A DNA stretch of 64,000 nt from Roseomonas mucosa ATCC BAA-692 (GCF_000622225.1 NZ_JHWD01000018.1:1-64000); one strand, 5' to 3'; shown: positions 1-9,414, counted from the first letter of the stretch. Notes: a model not told the origin generated them from the sequence alone. Translations and numbers: made by a program.

Positions 1-255
1 GTGATGGCCGCTGTTCTGCGGGACGATCCCTGGGGACAGGTGGAGACGCGGGGCTCCCGAGGCGGCGGAAAACACCTTTTCCGCCCTGGTGGCGCCCGCA
101 GTCGCCGGAGAGCCAGGCTCTCCGGCGCGACCCGGCCGTTGGCGAGCGCCAGCGAACCGGATCAAGGACCCGCCGCGCCCCGGCGGATCGTGCGGCCCGG
201 GGGGCCGGCGCACTGCGCCGACGGCGGAGCCTTGCCCCCCGGAAAGCGGAAGGGC
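1..255 (+). repeat. Dispersed intergenic element, copy A (left end outside window)
   Basis: This stretch downstream of the desaturase 3' end matches other intergenic stretches here, notably 12585-12955 and, inverted, 47460-47815. It begins with the module containing CAGGTGGAGACGCGGGG. It then has a perfect hairpin at 104-126 with arms GCCGGAGAGCC and GGCTCTCCGGC, and ends in a diverged GGCGGA...CCCCCCGG module near 175-250. I see no convincing gene in 1-317. The open frames here are GC-driven. Confidence 0.7.
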
Positions 256-317
256 AGCCCTGATGCCCGGCTGGCGGAAGGATGCGGGGCAGGCCTGTCC
301 GGGGAATATGGTGCCGC

Positions 318-1520
318 TCAATGCACCAGACCCGGAGGGGTGGCGGCGAGGGTGGCGAGGTTGCTGTCCACGGCGCGGATCAGGCCCCAGTTCTCGGTGT
401 AGCCGACAGGGAAGCCGGGGGAGCCGGCATCGGAATCCTGCTGCCGCGCATGGGCGTAGCTGGTCCACTTGCGGTTGGCCGGGCGGCGATGATGGAAGTC
501 ATGGCAAGGGGCGTCGCCGACCAGCACGAAGGCGCGGGAGAAGACCGTGACGGTCAGCATGTTGGCCCACCACAGCGCCCAGGCCAGGATGCCGCGCAGG
601 GTGTTGGCGCGGGCGTCCGGCGGCATGGCGCCGGGGAAGACGCCGGTGGTGGAGGCGCAGACGAAGGCCTTGCCGCGGGCGGCGATCAGCTCTGGCTCGG
701 GGAAGCGGTGCTCGCAGAGGATGCGGAAGACGGTCGCGATCTGCAGCAGCACGGTGAGCGGCAGGACCCAGGCCACCAGGAACTCGGTCATCGTGCCGGT
801 CGCGGCGGCCAGGGCGAAGGCGGCGAGGTAGGCCGAGCGGCTCATCCAGTTGTGCTGCCGGTCCTGGCCGAACATGGCGGCCTTGACGCGGCGGCGCAGG
901 AAGCGGGCGTGGAAGAGCGGCGAGACGAGGTTGGTGACCACCCGGCGCCACAGCTCGCGCTTGCTCACCCCCGGCTCCAGCCGGCAGACGCCGAAGACGA
1001 AGCCGGTGAACTCGTCCTCGTCGGTCAGCATCTTGTTGGCGCTGTGGTGCAGCATGTGCTCGCGCTGGTAGTCCTCGAAGCGCGCGAAGAGCAGCAGGCT
1101 GGAGACCAGGCGGCCGATGGCGCGGTTGCGCTCCCGCGTCGGGAAGACGGTGCCGTGCGAGCAGTGGTGGAAGACCACGACCTGATAGAGGCCGAGGCCG
1201 GAGGCGGTGGTGGTCAGCCCCACGAGGAGCAGCAGGCAGGCCAGCCAGAGCGGCATCGTCACGGCGATGGCGGCGGCACTCAGGCCCGCGCCACCGAGCA
1301 TGGCCAGCAGGCCGCCCGCGACGAAGGCGATGGGGGAGCGCTCGGGCGTTTCCTCGCCGGGGGCCGGCTTGGCGGTGATCAGCGTCAGCAAAGGCTGTAG
1401 GAAGGCCGGAAGACGGGCCGCCATGTGGGCGCGTGGGTCATCGCGCAGGAAGGTGGCGGACTCCAGGCTCTGTGCGAGTCGGGAACGGTCCAGGGTCTGT
1501 CGGTTGGGGAGGAAGGACAT
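318..1520 (-). CDS. Fatty acid desaturase family membrane protein
   Basis: Predicted di-iron membrane desaturase or hydroxylase of 400 aa that would act on a lipid chain in the inner membrane. The histidine boxes are visible in order: HHCSHG at residues 118-123, HMLHH at about 155-159 and HDFHH at about 340-344. Hydrophobic segments lie between residues 65 and 115 and around 210-270. The ATG at 1520 has an AAGGAAAAAAGACC leader. The exact substrate cannot be read from the sequence, and carotenoid-hydroxylase-type relatives share the same boxes. The gene stands alone, with an unusually AT-rich upstream region (1560-1740) and a repeat element past its 3' end. Confidence 0.85.
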   Translation of the reverse strand: MSFLPNRQTLDRSRLAQSLESATFLRDDPRAHMAARLPAFLQPLLTLITAKPAPGEETPERSPIAFVAGGLLAMLGGAGLSAAAIAVTMPLWLACLLLLVGLTTTASGLGLYQVVVFHHCSHGTVFPTRERNRAIGRLVSSLLLFARFEDYQREHMLHHSANKMLTDEDEFTGFVFGVCRLEPGVSKRELWRRVVTNLVSPLFHARFLRRRVKAAMFGQDRQHNWMSRSAYLAAFALAAATGTMTEFLVAWVLPLTVLLQIATVFRILCEHRFPEPELIAARGKAFVCASTTGVFPGAMPPDARANTLRGILAWALWWANMLTVTVFSRAFVLVGDAPCHDFHHRRPANRKWTSYAHARQQDSDAGSPGFPVGYTENWGLIRAVDSNLATLAATPPGLVH

Positions 1521-2164
1521 GGTCTTTTTTCCTTTTCATGCTCTCAGTGGCGATCACCCGTTCCAGTGCAGCGAAACGGGAATGAACATTTCGTTGCGAG
1601 CAAAATAGATACTATTAACAATATTAAGGAGCATCTGCCTTGCGACAAACTACTCCTAATTGATTTGCTCGCAGTAGTAGCTCTTATTGCGTGTGCTATT
1701 TTCTGCAATACTATTTTTGCTCTGCAGAAGCGGTAATGTCCGGCCGGGTGCAGCCGATCCCGATCTTTCGAGCGTGCAACCGCCGCGAAAGGTGATCTGC
1801 CTTATGGTGAGCATGCTTCGCAATCGAATGGGAGGCGGTGATGGAAAAGGATCCATCCTCCGGCCAGCCTTGCTTTCGACGGAAGGAAGAGACGAACTCG
1901 CCTCATGGTTGTAGCCGATTTGGGGCAACCCCCGGCGGACTGGCCATGCAGGGGCGGAACCGGCCGGCCGCTGCCGCGCCAAGGGGCCGGGCGGATGAGA
2001 GCCGCGCAGGTGCCTGAGGCAAGACGCCGGACCTTGCATCATCGGGGCTGCCGGCAGGAGCGATCGTCCGGATCACGCCGTGTGAAGCGGCGGGCCGGAG
2101 CGGATGCACGCCCCAGCGCATATCCGCCTCAGGGCGCTCCGTTCCGGGCTCCCGGCGGAGGGTA
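1521..2164. other. Intergenic region, AT-rich patch 1560-1740
   Basis: No supportable gene. 1560-1740 is strongly AT-rich for this genome and probably carries the desaturase promoter. A 9-bp inverted repeat (GCGAGCAAA at 1596-1604, TTTGCTCGC at 1664-1672) brackets it. The rest, 1741-2164, is GC-rich and shows nothing I recognise. The short open frames here lack ribosome-binding sites and family resemblance. Confidence 0.5.
1621..1648 (-). promoter_or_regulatory. Possible promoter of the desaturase gene
   Basis: On the minus strand TTGTCG (1648-1643) is followed after 16 bp by TAATAT (1626-1621), about 100 bp upstream of the desaturase ATG. The match to sigma-70 hexamers is partial. The same block, CCTTGCGACAA on the plus strand with a conserved left flank, recurs at 29729-29754 in front of another minus-strand gene. 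Confidence 0.3.
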
Positions 2165-3664
2165 TCAGCCCGGCGTGTGTTCGTTCTGCTGCGTGCCGGC
2201 CCCCCGGACCCTCCGCCTGCGAGGGGCCTTCGCCCGGCCGGGCTCTTCCGCTCGATCGGGATTCTCCCCGGCACCGGTATCCTTGCCGGAGGCCAGGGCC
2301 CAGCGGAGCGTGACATAGCCGAGCAGGCCCGCCACCACGGAAGAGGCGAGGACGGCGATCCGGGCCAGTTCCTCGTGCCGGGTGCCGCCGAAGGCGAGGT
2401 GCGAGATAAAGAGCGAAACGGTGAAGCCGATGCCGGCCAGGATGCCCAGGGCGGCGATCATGCCCCAGCTCGTCGCTTCCGGCAGGCGGGCAAGGCCTGC
2501 GCGACAGGCCAGCCAGGTGGCGCCGAGGAAGCCCACCGGCTTGCCCAGGAGCAGGCCCGCCACGATGCCCAGGGCGACGGGGCTGGCCACGGCGTCGCGC
2601 AGCAGGTCGGGCGAGATGGCGATCCCGGCATTGGACAGGGCGAAGAGCGGCAGGACCACGAAGGTGATCCAGGGATTGGCGATGGCCAGGACGCGCTCGG
2701 CGGCTTCATAGGTCGCGTCCGAAAGCTCGCTGAGCGTGCCGAGGGCGCGGGCGGCGTCCTCGTGGCCCTCCTGCTTCCTTTCCTGCGAGTCGGATTCCAT
2801 CTGGCGACGGGCCCGGCGGAAGAGGCGCAGGGGGTGGCGCACCTTGTGGGCGAAGCTGCCGGACGAGACGCGGGGGACGGTGGGCACCAGGAACCCCAGC
2901 GCGACCCCGGCCAGGGTGGCGTGGACATGGGCCTGCTGCATCAGGAACCAGACGACCAGGCCGAGCAGCACATAGGGAACACTGGAGATGACGCCGGTCC
3001 GGATCAGGCCCAGCACGGCGCCATAGGCGAGCAGCGCGCCCAGCAGCGGCCAGAACTGGACGTCCGGCGTGTAGGCGAAGGCGATGACCAGCAGCCCTCC
3101 GACATCGTCCACCGCGGAGAAGGCCATCAGCAGGACGCGCAGGATGCGGGGCATGCTGTGCCCGGCGAAGCCGAGAATGCCCAGGGCGAAGGCGGTGTCC
3201 ATGGTGACGGGGATGCCCCAGCCCCCCTGCCCCTCCCCGCCCAGGTTGAAGGCGAGGTAGATGAGCACGGGCACGAGCAGGCCGCCGACGGCGCCGAAGA
3301 AGGGAAAGGCGGCGGTGGCGCGCTCCGAGAGCAGGCCCTTGGTCAACTCCCTCTTCACCTCGACGCCGATGCCGAAGAAGAAGATCGGCAGCAGCGCCTC
3401 GTTTGCCCATTCGGCGAGGCTGTAGCGGAGCTCCGCCCCGCCGAAGGAGAGGGCAAGCGGCGTTTGCCAAAAGGCGGCATAGGCCTCGGCCCAGGGAGAG
3501 TTCATCGCCAGGATGGCGACGGCCGTGGCGATCAGCAGCGGGCCGCCGGCGACTTCCGGGGCGAAGAAGAGTGGCGCGATGTTCTGGAAGTAGTGATGTG
3601 CGAAGCGGGAGTAATGCGCGCGTGCCCGCAGCTTTCCGTGCAGGCGGGGCGGAATTTTGGGCAA
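2165..3664 (-). CDS. nhaA: Na+/H+ antiporter NhaA
   Basis: Inner-membrane antiporter that exports Na+ for H+, serving sodium and alkaline pH homeostasis. The protein matches NhaA throughout: NEALLPIFFFGIGVEVKREL, TMDTAFALGILGF and the paired-aspartate motif in AFSAVDDVGGL, followed by about ten more hydrophobic segments. A charged insert of about 50 residues (QMESDSQERKQEGHEDAA region) sits in the middle, as in many alphaproteobacterial NhaA proteins. The frame stays open to 3982, but the best start is the TTG at 3664, preceded by GGAGGAAGGAAG at good spacing. That gives 499 aa and an N-terminus just before the conserved RFAHHYFQN segment. Confidence 0.9.
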   Translation of the reverse strand: MPKIPPRLHGKLRARAHYSRFAHHYFQNIAPLFFAPEVAGGPLLIATAVAILAMNSPWAEAYAAFWQTPLALSFGGAELRYSLAEWANEALLPIFFFGIGVEVKRELTKGLLSERATAAFPFFGAVGGLLVPVLIYLAFNLGGEGQGGWGIPVTMDTAFALGILGFAGHSMPRILRVLLMAFSAVDDVGGLLVIAFAYTPDVQFWPLLGALLAYGAVLGLIRTGVISSVPYVLLGLVVWFLMQQAHVHATLAGVALGFLVPTVPRVSSGSFAHKVRHPLRLFRRARRQMESDSQERKQEGHEDAARALGTLSELSDATYEAAERVLAIANPWITFVVLPLFALSNAGIAISPDLLRDAVASPVALGIVAGLLLGKPVGFLGATWLACRAGLARLPEATSWGMIAALGILAGIGFTVSLFISHLAFGGTRHEELARIAVLASSVVAGLLGYVTLRWALASGKDTGAGENPDRAEEPGRAKAPRRRRVRGAGTQQNEHTPG

Positions 3665-4009
3665 CCGGGCTTCCTTCCTCCATCTGCCGCCACCCCGGCC
3701 AGGGCGGATGCCTGCCGGCAAGGATGTCCAGGGTGCAACGACCCGGCCCGGCCAAGGTTCAGTGCGGCACCTCATGGAGGGATGCGGGCAGCGGCCTGCG
3801 CCTCCTGATTGCGTGGCGCCGTCCCGGGGGGACAAGGCTCCACCTGCAGCCGGGGATCGGGCCGCGGGACAACGGCATCCACCGGAACCCACGAAAGCCC
3901 GGGGTCCGGGGACCGGCTTCGGTCCGCGGCGGAGGGGGGGTCCGGCGGGAAAGGCGGCGCCTCTCCCCCGGCGGCCAGCCACGGAGAGCGACGCCCACAG
4001 CGGATCGTG
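3665..4009. repeat. Intergenic region with dispersed element copy F (about 3805-4000)
   Basis: Lies between the ubiB 3' end and the nhaA start. 3815-3885 matches the first module of the dispersed element in inverted orientation (compare CTCCACCTG...GGGATC at 47670-47690). 3900-3976 matches the terminal module in plus orientation: a stem around GGTCCGGGGACC, then GGCGGAGGGG and AAAGGCGGCGCC. The central hairpin module is missing, so this copy looks internally deleted. No gene is supported. Confidence 0.6.
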
Positions 4010-5677
4010 TCAGTTCCGCTGGCGGCTGAGGATCACCAGCCAGACGATGCCGCCGATGGTGGCGGCGATGCCCAGCAGCACGAAGAGGGGCACGCCCAGC
4101 CAGCGCGGGCCGTGCTGGCCCAGAAGGGGGGCGAGGCCGATGGCGAAGGCGCCGGTGACGACGGCGACGGCGACCTGCAGGGCCGCATGCTCGATGCGGC
4201 GGCCGAGCTTCTCCAGCTGGACGACCTCCAGCCGGGCGGAGAAGCGGCCGTACTGCATCCGGCGCAGCACGGTGCGGAGGATGCCCGGCATGTCCTGCGC
4301 CAGGCCCTGCATCTCCAGCAGCGCCGCTTCCGTGCGGTTGCGGAGCGCGCGGGGCGTGTAGCGCTGGCGCATCACCTGTTCGACCATCGGGCGCATGGAG
4401 CCGACGAGGTCGAAGCCCGGCTCCATGCGGCGGACCACGCCCTCGGCGGTGACCAGGGCCTTGAAGCCCTGGGCGAGGTCGGCGGGCAGGGCCAGGCCGT
4501 GGTCGCGCATCAGGCCCATGAAGTCCGGGATGGCCTGGCTGAGCAGGAGCGGGCCGGTGCTGTGGCGGGCGACGAAGGCATCGGCGGCCTCGGCCACCGC
4601 GACGGGGTCCACCTCCGGCTGGCCGGCCCAGTCGAGCAGGACGTCGCTGACGCCGGCCGACTTGCCGCGGGCCAGGGCGGCGATGAGGGTCAGCACCTGG
4701 TCCCGGCGGCGGAGCGAAAGGCGGCCGATCGTGCCGAAGTCCAGCAGGGCGATGCGGTTGCCGCTCTGGCAGAGGACGTTGCCCGGGTGCGGGTCGGCGT
4801 GGAAGAGCCCGTCCACCAGGGTCATGCGGAAGAAGGCCTCGGCGCCCCGGTGCGCCAGGATGGCGGTGTTCATCCCGGCCGCCTCCAGCGTCGCGCGGTC
4901 GCGCGGGTGCTGGCCCTCCAGGTGGTCCTCCACCAGCAGCCTTTCGGTGGTGTATTCCCAGTGGATGCGGGGGAAGACGATTTCCGGCCGGTCCGCGAAG
5001 CCGGCGGCGATGGCCTCGGCGTTGCGGCCCTCGTTGACGAGATCCAGCTCCTCCCGCATGGCGCCCAGGAGCTGGCGCAGGATGTCGCGGGCACGGTAGC
5101 GGGCGAGTTCGGGCCATTCGGCTTCCAGCATCCCGGTCAGGTGGGACAGGAGGCGCAGGTCGGCCTCCACCAGCGGGCGCAGGCCGGGACGGCGGATCTT
5201 GACCACCACCTCCTGCCCGTCGCGCAGCGTGGCGCGGTGGACCTGGGCGATGGAGGCGGAGGCGAGCGGCAGGGGTTCGAAGCGGGCGAAGACCTCCTCC
5301 GGCGGGGCGCCCAGGTCATCCTCGACCTGGGGGCGCAGGGCCTCGAAGGGCAAGGCGGGGACGTGGCTATGGAGCCGTTCCAGCTCCTCGATCCAGTCGG
5401 GCGGCAGCAGGTCGGCGCGGGAGGCCAGGACCTGGCCGAGCTTGATGAAGGTGGGGCCCAGCTCCTCCAGCGCGCGGCGCACGCGGGCGGGGAGCGAGAG
5501 GAGGCGGGCCTCCGCATCGGGCGGTTCCTGGCGCAGGCCCAGCTGGCGCAGCAGGCCGCGCAGGCCGCGCAGGCCGGAACGCTGCACGAAGTCGTCCAGC
5601 CCGAAGCGGACCAGCACCGTGCCGATCTGCTGCAGGCGGCGGCGGTCCCGCGCGGCGACGAGGGCGGTCTGGAGCAT
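4010..5677 (-). CDS. ubiB: UbiB, ABC1/ADCK-family atypical kinase for ubiquinone biosynthesis
   Basis: Atypical protein-kinase-like ATPase of the UbiB/COQ8 family, needed for aerobic ubiquinone synthesis at the inner membrane. 555 aa, the usual length. Visible hallmarks are the KxGQ-type motif in TFIKLGQVLASRADLLP near residue 80, the lysine segment VVVKIRRPGL, the catalytic HADPHPGNVL and the LLDFGTIGRLS metal-binding motif. Two hydrophobic segments close the protein (AALQVAVAVVTGAFAIGLA and LFVLLGIAATIGGIVWLV). It is last in a minus-strand run after aroE, coaE and dnaQ. The start is the ATG at 5677. UbiA is encoded about 10 kb away. Confidence 0.92.
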   Translation of the reverse strand: MLQTALVAARDRRRLQQIGTVLVRFGLDDFVQRSGLRGLRGLLRQLGLRQEPPDAEARLLSLPARVRRALEELGPTFIKLGQVLASRADLLPPDWIEELERLHSHVPALPFEALRPQVEDDLGAPPEEVFARFEPLPLASASIAQVHRATLRDGQEVVVKIRRPGLRPLVEADLRLLSHLTGMLEAEWPELARYRARDILRQLLGAMREELDLVNEGRNAEAIAAGFADRPEIVFPRIHWEYTTERLLVEDHLEGQHPRDRATLEAAGMNTAILAHRGAEAFFRMTLVDGLFHADPHPGNVLCQSGNRIALLDFGTIGRLSLRRRDQVLTLIAALARGKSAGVSDVLLDWAGQPEVDPVAVAEAADAFVARHSTGPLLLSQAIPDFMGLMRDHGLALPADLAQGFKALVTAEGVVRRMEPGFDLVGSMRPMVEQVMRQRYTPRALRNRTEAALLEMQGLAQDMPGILRTVLRRMQYGRFSARLEVVQLEKLGRRIEHAALQVAVAVVTGAFAIGLAPLLGQHGPRWLGVPLFVLLGIAATIGGIVWLVILSRQRN

Positions 5678-5730
5678 CTAGAACAGGCCGCGCCGGTGGC
5701 GGGCGTGGCCGGAGGCCCGGGCGGACAGGG

Positions 5731-6441
5731 TCACGGGGTGCCGGGGGAGGTGCTCGGGGCGGCGCCCGTCGCCGCCCAGGGATTCTCCTTGAACCGTGCC
5801 ATGAAGGCGGCGTGGCGCTCCAGCTCCCCGGGCGACGGGACGATGGGGCGGGGCTGGCGCGGGCCGGCGGGGCCGGTGGAGGCGACCAGCACGGGGCCCG
5901 TGGCCTGGGCCGCCAGGGCGAGGCCCGGCTGCTTGCCGCCCATCAGCTCCAGATAGACCTGGGAAAGCAGCTTCACGTCCAGGAGCGCGTTGTGCGAGGT
6001 GCGCATCGAGTTGTCGACGGCGAAGCGCCGGCACAGCGCATCCAGGCTGTTGGGCAGGCCGGGGAAGCGCGCCTTGGCGATGGCCAGCGTGTCCACCATG
6101 CGGCGGCGGTCGATCACCGGCGCGCCGCAGCGGCGGAACTCGTGGTCCAGGAAGTTGAAGTCGAAGGGCGCGTTGTGCGCCACCACCGGATCGTCGGCCA
6201 GGAAGTCCAGCAGATCCGGCAGGATGGCGTCGAAGAGCGGCTTGCCGGCCAGCATCTCGCGCGTGAAGCCGTGGATGCGGGCGGCTTCCTCCGGCACGTC
6301 GCGCTGCGGGTCGATCAGCCGGTGGAACTCGCGGCCGGTGGGCATGAAGTTCACCACCTCGATGGCCGCGACTTCCAGCACCCGGTCGCCGGTGGCGGGG
6401 TCGAGGCCGGTGGTCTCGGTGTCCAGGATCAGGGCTCGCAT
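5731..6441 (-). CDS. dnaQ: DNA polymerase III epsilon subunit (3'-5' exonuclease)
   Basis: Proofreading subunit of the replicative polymerase, a DEDDh exonuclease. The 236-aa protein starts at the ATG at 6441, directly before the ExoI motif LDTETTGLD. ExoII is in VAHNAPFDFNFLDHEF, and ExoIII with the catalytic His is HNALLDVKLLSQVY. The C-terminal tail (residues about 185-236) is low-complexity and Pro/Ala-rich, fitting the flexible linker that tethers epsilon to the alpha subunit. It lies 10 bp after coaE on the same strand, a gene order conserved in alphaproteobacteria (aroE-coaE-dnaQ). The frame continues upstream to 6594, but that part overlaps coaE and looks non-coding. Confidence 0.93.
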   Translation of the reverse strand: MRALILDTETTGLDPATGDRVLEVAAIEVVNFMPTGREFHRLIDPQRDVPEEAARIHGFTREMLAGKPLFDAILPDLLDFLADDPVVAHNAPFDFNFLDHEFRRCGAPVIDRRRMVDTLAIAKARFPGLPNSLDALCRRFAVDNSMRTSHNALLDVKLLSQVYLELMGGKQPGLALAAQATGPVLVASTGPAGPRQPRPIVPSPGELERHAAFMARFKENPWAATGAAPSTSPGTP

Positions 6442-6451
6442 GGCCCTGCCC

Positions 6452-7090
6452 CTAGCACAGAGTGGCGGCGGGTGGCAGCGGCCGTGCCTCCGGCCCTGCG
6501 TAGCGGTGCACCAGGGCGCGCACCGCCCGCTGGGCGGCATGGCGCGACAGGCCGGTATGGATGACGTGGTCGGCCAGGCGGCGCTTCTCGGCATCCGGCA
6601 TCTGGCGGGCGAGGATGGCGGCGAGGCGTTCCGGCGTCATGCCCCGGCGGCGGAGCACGCGGGCGCGCTGCACGGCGGCCGGGGCGGAAACGACGACGAC
6701 CGTGTCCACGCGCCGCTGCCCGCCGCCTTCCAGCAGCAAGGGGATGTCCAGCACCGCGAGGCGGCGGCCGGCGCGGCGGGCGCGGGCCAGGAAGCGGCGC
6801 TCCTCGTCGCGGACCAGCGGGTGGATGATGCGCTCCAGCCGGTTCAGCGCCGCGTCATCGCCGATCACCGCCCGGCGCAGGGCCTCCCGGTCCACCCGCC
6901 GGCCGCCGGGCAGGTCGCGCACCGTGCCGGGAAAGGCGGCCTCGATCGCGGCCAGGGCGCGCCCGCCCGGCCCCTGGAGGCGGTGGACCGTGGCATCGGC
7001 GTCGAAGACCGGCACGCCCAGGCGGCGAAAGGCAAGGGCGGCGGTGGACTTGCCCATGCCGATGCTGCCGGTCAGGCCCAGGACCTTCAT
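6452..7090 (-). CDS. coaE: Dephospho-CoA kinase
   Basis: Catalyses the last step of coenzyme A synthesis, ATP-dependent phosphorylation of dephospho-CoA, in the cytosol. The 212-aa protein begins MKVLGLTGSIGMGKST, which holds the P-loop GSIGMGKS. The DADATVHRL segment (family DAD motif) and the closing DHVIHTG segment are also typical. Start is the ATG at 7090. The frame reaches 7183 but the extra residues are Pro/Arg-rich shadow sequence. It is followed after 10 bp by dnaQ, and aroE lies 179 bp upstream on the same strand, so the three genes probably form one transcription unit. Confidence 0.93.
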   Translation of the reverse strand: MKVLGLTGSIGMGKSTAALAFRRLGVPVFDADATVHRLQGPGGRALAAIEAAFPGTVRDLPGGRRVDREALRRAVIGDDAALNRLERIIHPLVRDEERRFLARARRAGRRLAVLDIPLLLEGGGQRRVDTVVVVSAPAAVQRARVLRRRGMTPERLAAILARQMPDAEKRRLADHVIHTGLSRHAAQRAVRALVHRYAGPEARPLPPAATLC

Positions 7091-7269
7091 GCGGACTGCC
7101 CTCCGCGCCCGGGGCGGCGGGGGCGGATCGTGGTGGCGGAGCGCGAGTCCCGGCTGGCGTGCATGGCCCACCCTAGGTGGCATCGCCCCGTAAGCCTGGG
7201 AAGCCGCCGAGACGATTTGTGGCAGGGGCGGGGAAATGTGACGCGGGGATGTTCCGGGCGGACGCCGGA

Positions 7270-8115
7270 TCAGCGCGGCGGGATATCCGCCGCGACATGG
7301 GCGCGGAGGGCGGCATCGACCTCCGGCATCACGCCGAACCAGGCCGCGAAGCCCGGCCGGCCTTGGTGAAGCAACATGCCGAGCCCGTCCACGGCGCGCA
7401 GCCCGCGCGCCCGGGCGGCGGCCAGCAGGGGCGTTTCCAGCGGCACATAGACGATGTCGCAGACCACCGCCGTATCCGGCAGGGGCGAGAGGTCGATCTC
7501 CAGCGGCGGCTGACCCCGCATGCCGAGCGGCGTGGTGTTCACCAGCAGGGCGGTTTCCGCCAGCGGCGGGGCGGCGGCGACCTCGATGCGGCCCTCGCCG
7601 GGGCGTTCCAGGTCGCGCGCCAGCTTCTCCGCCCGCCAGGTGGCGCGGTTGACCAGCACGACGCGGGGGCAGCCGGCCTTCAGCAGGGCCGCGGCGATGG
7701 CGCGCGCCGCGCCGCCGGCGCCGAGCAGGGTGACGGTGCCGTCCGTGGCGCGCCAGCCGGGCGCCTGTTCCTCCATGCTGGCGAGGAAGCCCCAGCCATC
7801 GGTGTTGGAGCCGATGATCAGCCCGCCCTGGAAGACCAGCGTGTTGACCGCCCCGGCGCGGTGCGCGGTGTCGTCCACCTCGTCGCAGCAGGCGAAGGCG
7901 GCTTCCTTGTGCGGGATGGTGACATTGGCGCCGGCGAAGCCCGCCAGGGTCAGGGCGCGGGCGACTTCCGGCAGGCGGCCGGGTTCCACCGGCAGGGGGA
8001 TATAGGTGCCGTCGATGCCGTAGCGTTCCAGCCAGAAGCCGTGCAGGCGGGGCGAGCGGGAATGCGAGACGGGCCAGCCGAACACGCCGGCGACCTTCGA
8101 CCTGCCGGTCAGCAT
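7270..8115 (-). CDS. aroE: Shikimate dehydrogenase
   Basis: NADPH-dependent reduction of 3-dehydroshikimate to shikimate in the aromatic amino-acid pathway. 281 aa. Motifs in order: substrate-binding [14 protein letters not shown] near residue 16, catalytic lysine in [11 protein letters not shown] near residue 66, NTLVFQ and the NTDGWGF aspartate, Rossmann loop [13 protein letters not shown] and the NTTPLGM segment. The ATG at 8115 has GGAAGAGG eight bases upstream. It is first in the minus-strand run aroE-coaE-dnaQ-ubiB and divergent from gshB. The pathway partner pheA lies far away, at 60202-61056. Confidence 0.93.
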   Translation of the reverse strand: MLTGRSKVAGVFGWPVSHSRSPRLHGFWLERYGIDGTYIPLPVEPGRLPEVARALTLAGFAGANVTIPHKEAAFACCDEVDDTAHRAGAVNTLVFQGGLIIGSNTDGWGFLASMEEQAPGWRATDGTVTLLGAGGAARAIAAALLKAGCPRVVLVNRATWRAEKLARDLERPGEGRIEVAAAPPLAETALLVNTTPLGMRGQPPLEIDLSPLPDTAVVCDIVYVPLETPLLAAARARGLRAVDGLGMLLHQGRPGFAAWFGVMPEVDAALRAHVAADIPPR

Positions 8116-8425
8116 GGGCTGCGCCTCTTCCGCCGCGTCATCGCTGCTGGTCCTTCCTCCTGGTGCGGCGCCTTTCTTGGCACGCCACGTAGCGAATTCC
8201 GAATCCCCGCTCCGGGATCGATGGGGTGGCGGGAGGGCCGCCCGCCCCCTGCTAGGGAGCCCCGGCGGGGGCCTGAGGGAGCTGCCTTTCCGGGGAGGCT
8301 CCTCCCTGACGGGGCTGGGCCGGAGCGGATGCGGGACGAAACCCCTCTGGCATTGCCGGCCCGGGAATGCGACCAAGATCGCATCCCGGACGGACTTCCC
8401 CAACGGGCTTCAGGGAATGGAAGGC
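8116..8425. other. Divergent aroE/gshB intergenic region
   Basis: 310 bp without a gene between two divergently transcribed starts, so it should hold both promoters. It is very GC-rich. An imperfect hairpin pairs AGGGAG near 8275 with CTCCCT near 8302. I recognise no defined operator or riboswitch. Confidence 0.35.
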
Positions 8426-9379
8426 ATGACGCGCACGCTGAAGGTCGCGGTCCAGATGGACCCGATCGGCTCCATCGACATCAAGGGCGACAGCACCTTC
8501 GCCCTGATGCTGGAGGCCCAGAGCCGGGGGCACCGGCTCTGGCACTACCACCCGCGCGACCTGGCGATGCATGCGGGGCGGGTGATGGCCTGGGCGCAGC
8601 CGGTGGAGGTACGCCGCGAGGCCGGCAACCACGCCACGCTGGGCCCGGACGAGGAGATCGACCTCGGCGACATGGACGTGGTGCTGATGCGCCAGGACCC
8701 GCCCTTCGACATGGCCTACATCACCGCCACGCACCTGCTCCAGCACATCCATCCGCGGACGCTGGTGGTGAACGACCCCTTCGAGGTGCGGAACGCGCCG
8801 GAGAAGCTCTACGTCCTGCAATACACGGACCTGATGCCGGAAACGCTGGTCACCTCCGACCGGCGCCGCATCCTGAAGTTCCGCGAGGCGCATGGCGACA
8901 TCATCCTCAAGCCGCTCTACGGCAATGGCGGCGCGGGGGTGTTCCATGTGCGGCCGGACGACCCGAACCTCGCCTCGCTGCTGGAGATGTTCACCGAGCG
9001 GTCGCGTGAGCCGCTGATGGTGCAGAAATACGTCCCCGCCGTGCGCAAGGGCGACAAGCGCATCATCCTGGTGGATGGTGAGGTGGGCGGCGCGATCAAC
9101 CGCGTGCCGGCGGAGGGCGAGAGCCGTTCCAACATGCATGTCGGCGGCAAGGCGGTGCAGACAACGCTGACGGAGCGGGAACGCGAGATCTGCGCGCGCA
9201 TCGGGCCGGACCTGCGGGCGCGCGGGCTGATCTTCGTGGGCATCGATGTGATCGGCGACTACCTGACCGAGATCAACGTGACCTCCCCCACCGGGCTGCA
9301 GGAGGTGGCGCGCTTCGACAATGTCTTCCTGGAGAAGCAGATCTGGGAAGCGATCGAGGCGCGCGTGACGCCGCGCTGA
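8426..9379 (+). CDS. gshB: Glutathione synthase
   Basis: ATP-grasp ligase that joins gamma-glutamylcysteine and glycine, the second step of glutathione synthesis. 317 aa. Family signatures are [12 protein letters not shown] at the N-terminus, [35 protein letters not shown], the ATP-grasp segment [15 protein letters not shown], and the C-terminal [19 protein letters not shown] with its metal-binding Glu and Asn. An in-frame ATG nine bases upstream (8417) is an alternative. I prefer 8426 because AGGGAATGG precedes it at better spacing. The first enzyme of the pathway, GshA, is encoded 3.6 kb downstream on the other strand. Confidence 0.93.
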   Translation: MTRTLKVAVQMDPIGSIDIKGDSTFALMLEAQSRGHRLWHYHPRDLAMHAGRVMAWAQPVEVRREAGNHATLGPDEEIDLGDMDVVLMRQDPPFDMAYITATHLLQHIHPRTLVVNDPFEVRNAPEKLYVLQYTDLMPETLVTSDRRRILKFREAHGDIILKPLYGNGGAGVFHVRPDDPNLASLLEMFTERSREPLMVQKYVPAVRKGDKRIILVDGEVGGAINRVPAEGESRSNMHVGGKAVQTTLTEREREICARIGPDLRARGLIFVGIDVIGDYLTEINVTSPTGLQEVARFDNVFLEKQIWEAIEARVTPR

Positions 9380-9386
9380 GGTGGGC

Positions 9387-9414
9387 GTGGGGAGAGGCCG
9401 GGTCCCCTCCCCAC
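9387..9414. terminator. Hairpin between convergent gshB and the aldo/keto reductase
   Basis: Perfect 8-bp stem GTGGGGAG (9387-9394) / CTCCCCAC (9407-9414) in the 55-bp convergent gap. No T-run follows on either strand, so an intrinsic terminator is likely only in the loose GC-rich sense. Confidence 0.4.

Noticed and set aside
1596-1672. 9-bp inverted repeat GCGAGCAAA/TTTGCTCGC as an operator or terminator
   Set aside because: The arms are 59 bp apart, too far for a simple hairpin or dimer site, and a chance match in this AT-rich patch is plausible.
2177-3808. Long plus-strand open frame antisense to nhaA, and similar long antisense frames opposite ubiB, cyoB, gshA, PBP1 and kup
   Set aside because: These are GC-driven mirror frames with Gly/Arg/Ala-rich, low-complexity translations, no ribosome-binding sites and no family motifs. 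The opposite strand carries unambiguous conserved proteins.
2165-3982. 605-aa version of NhaA starting at 3982
   Set aside because: The extra N-terminal residues are Pro/Arg/Gly-rich shadow of the intergenic repeat. The TTG at 3664 has a strong ribosome-binding site and gives the family N-terminus.
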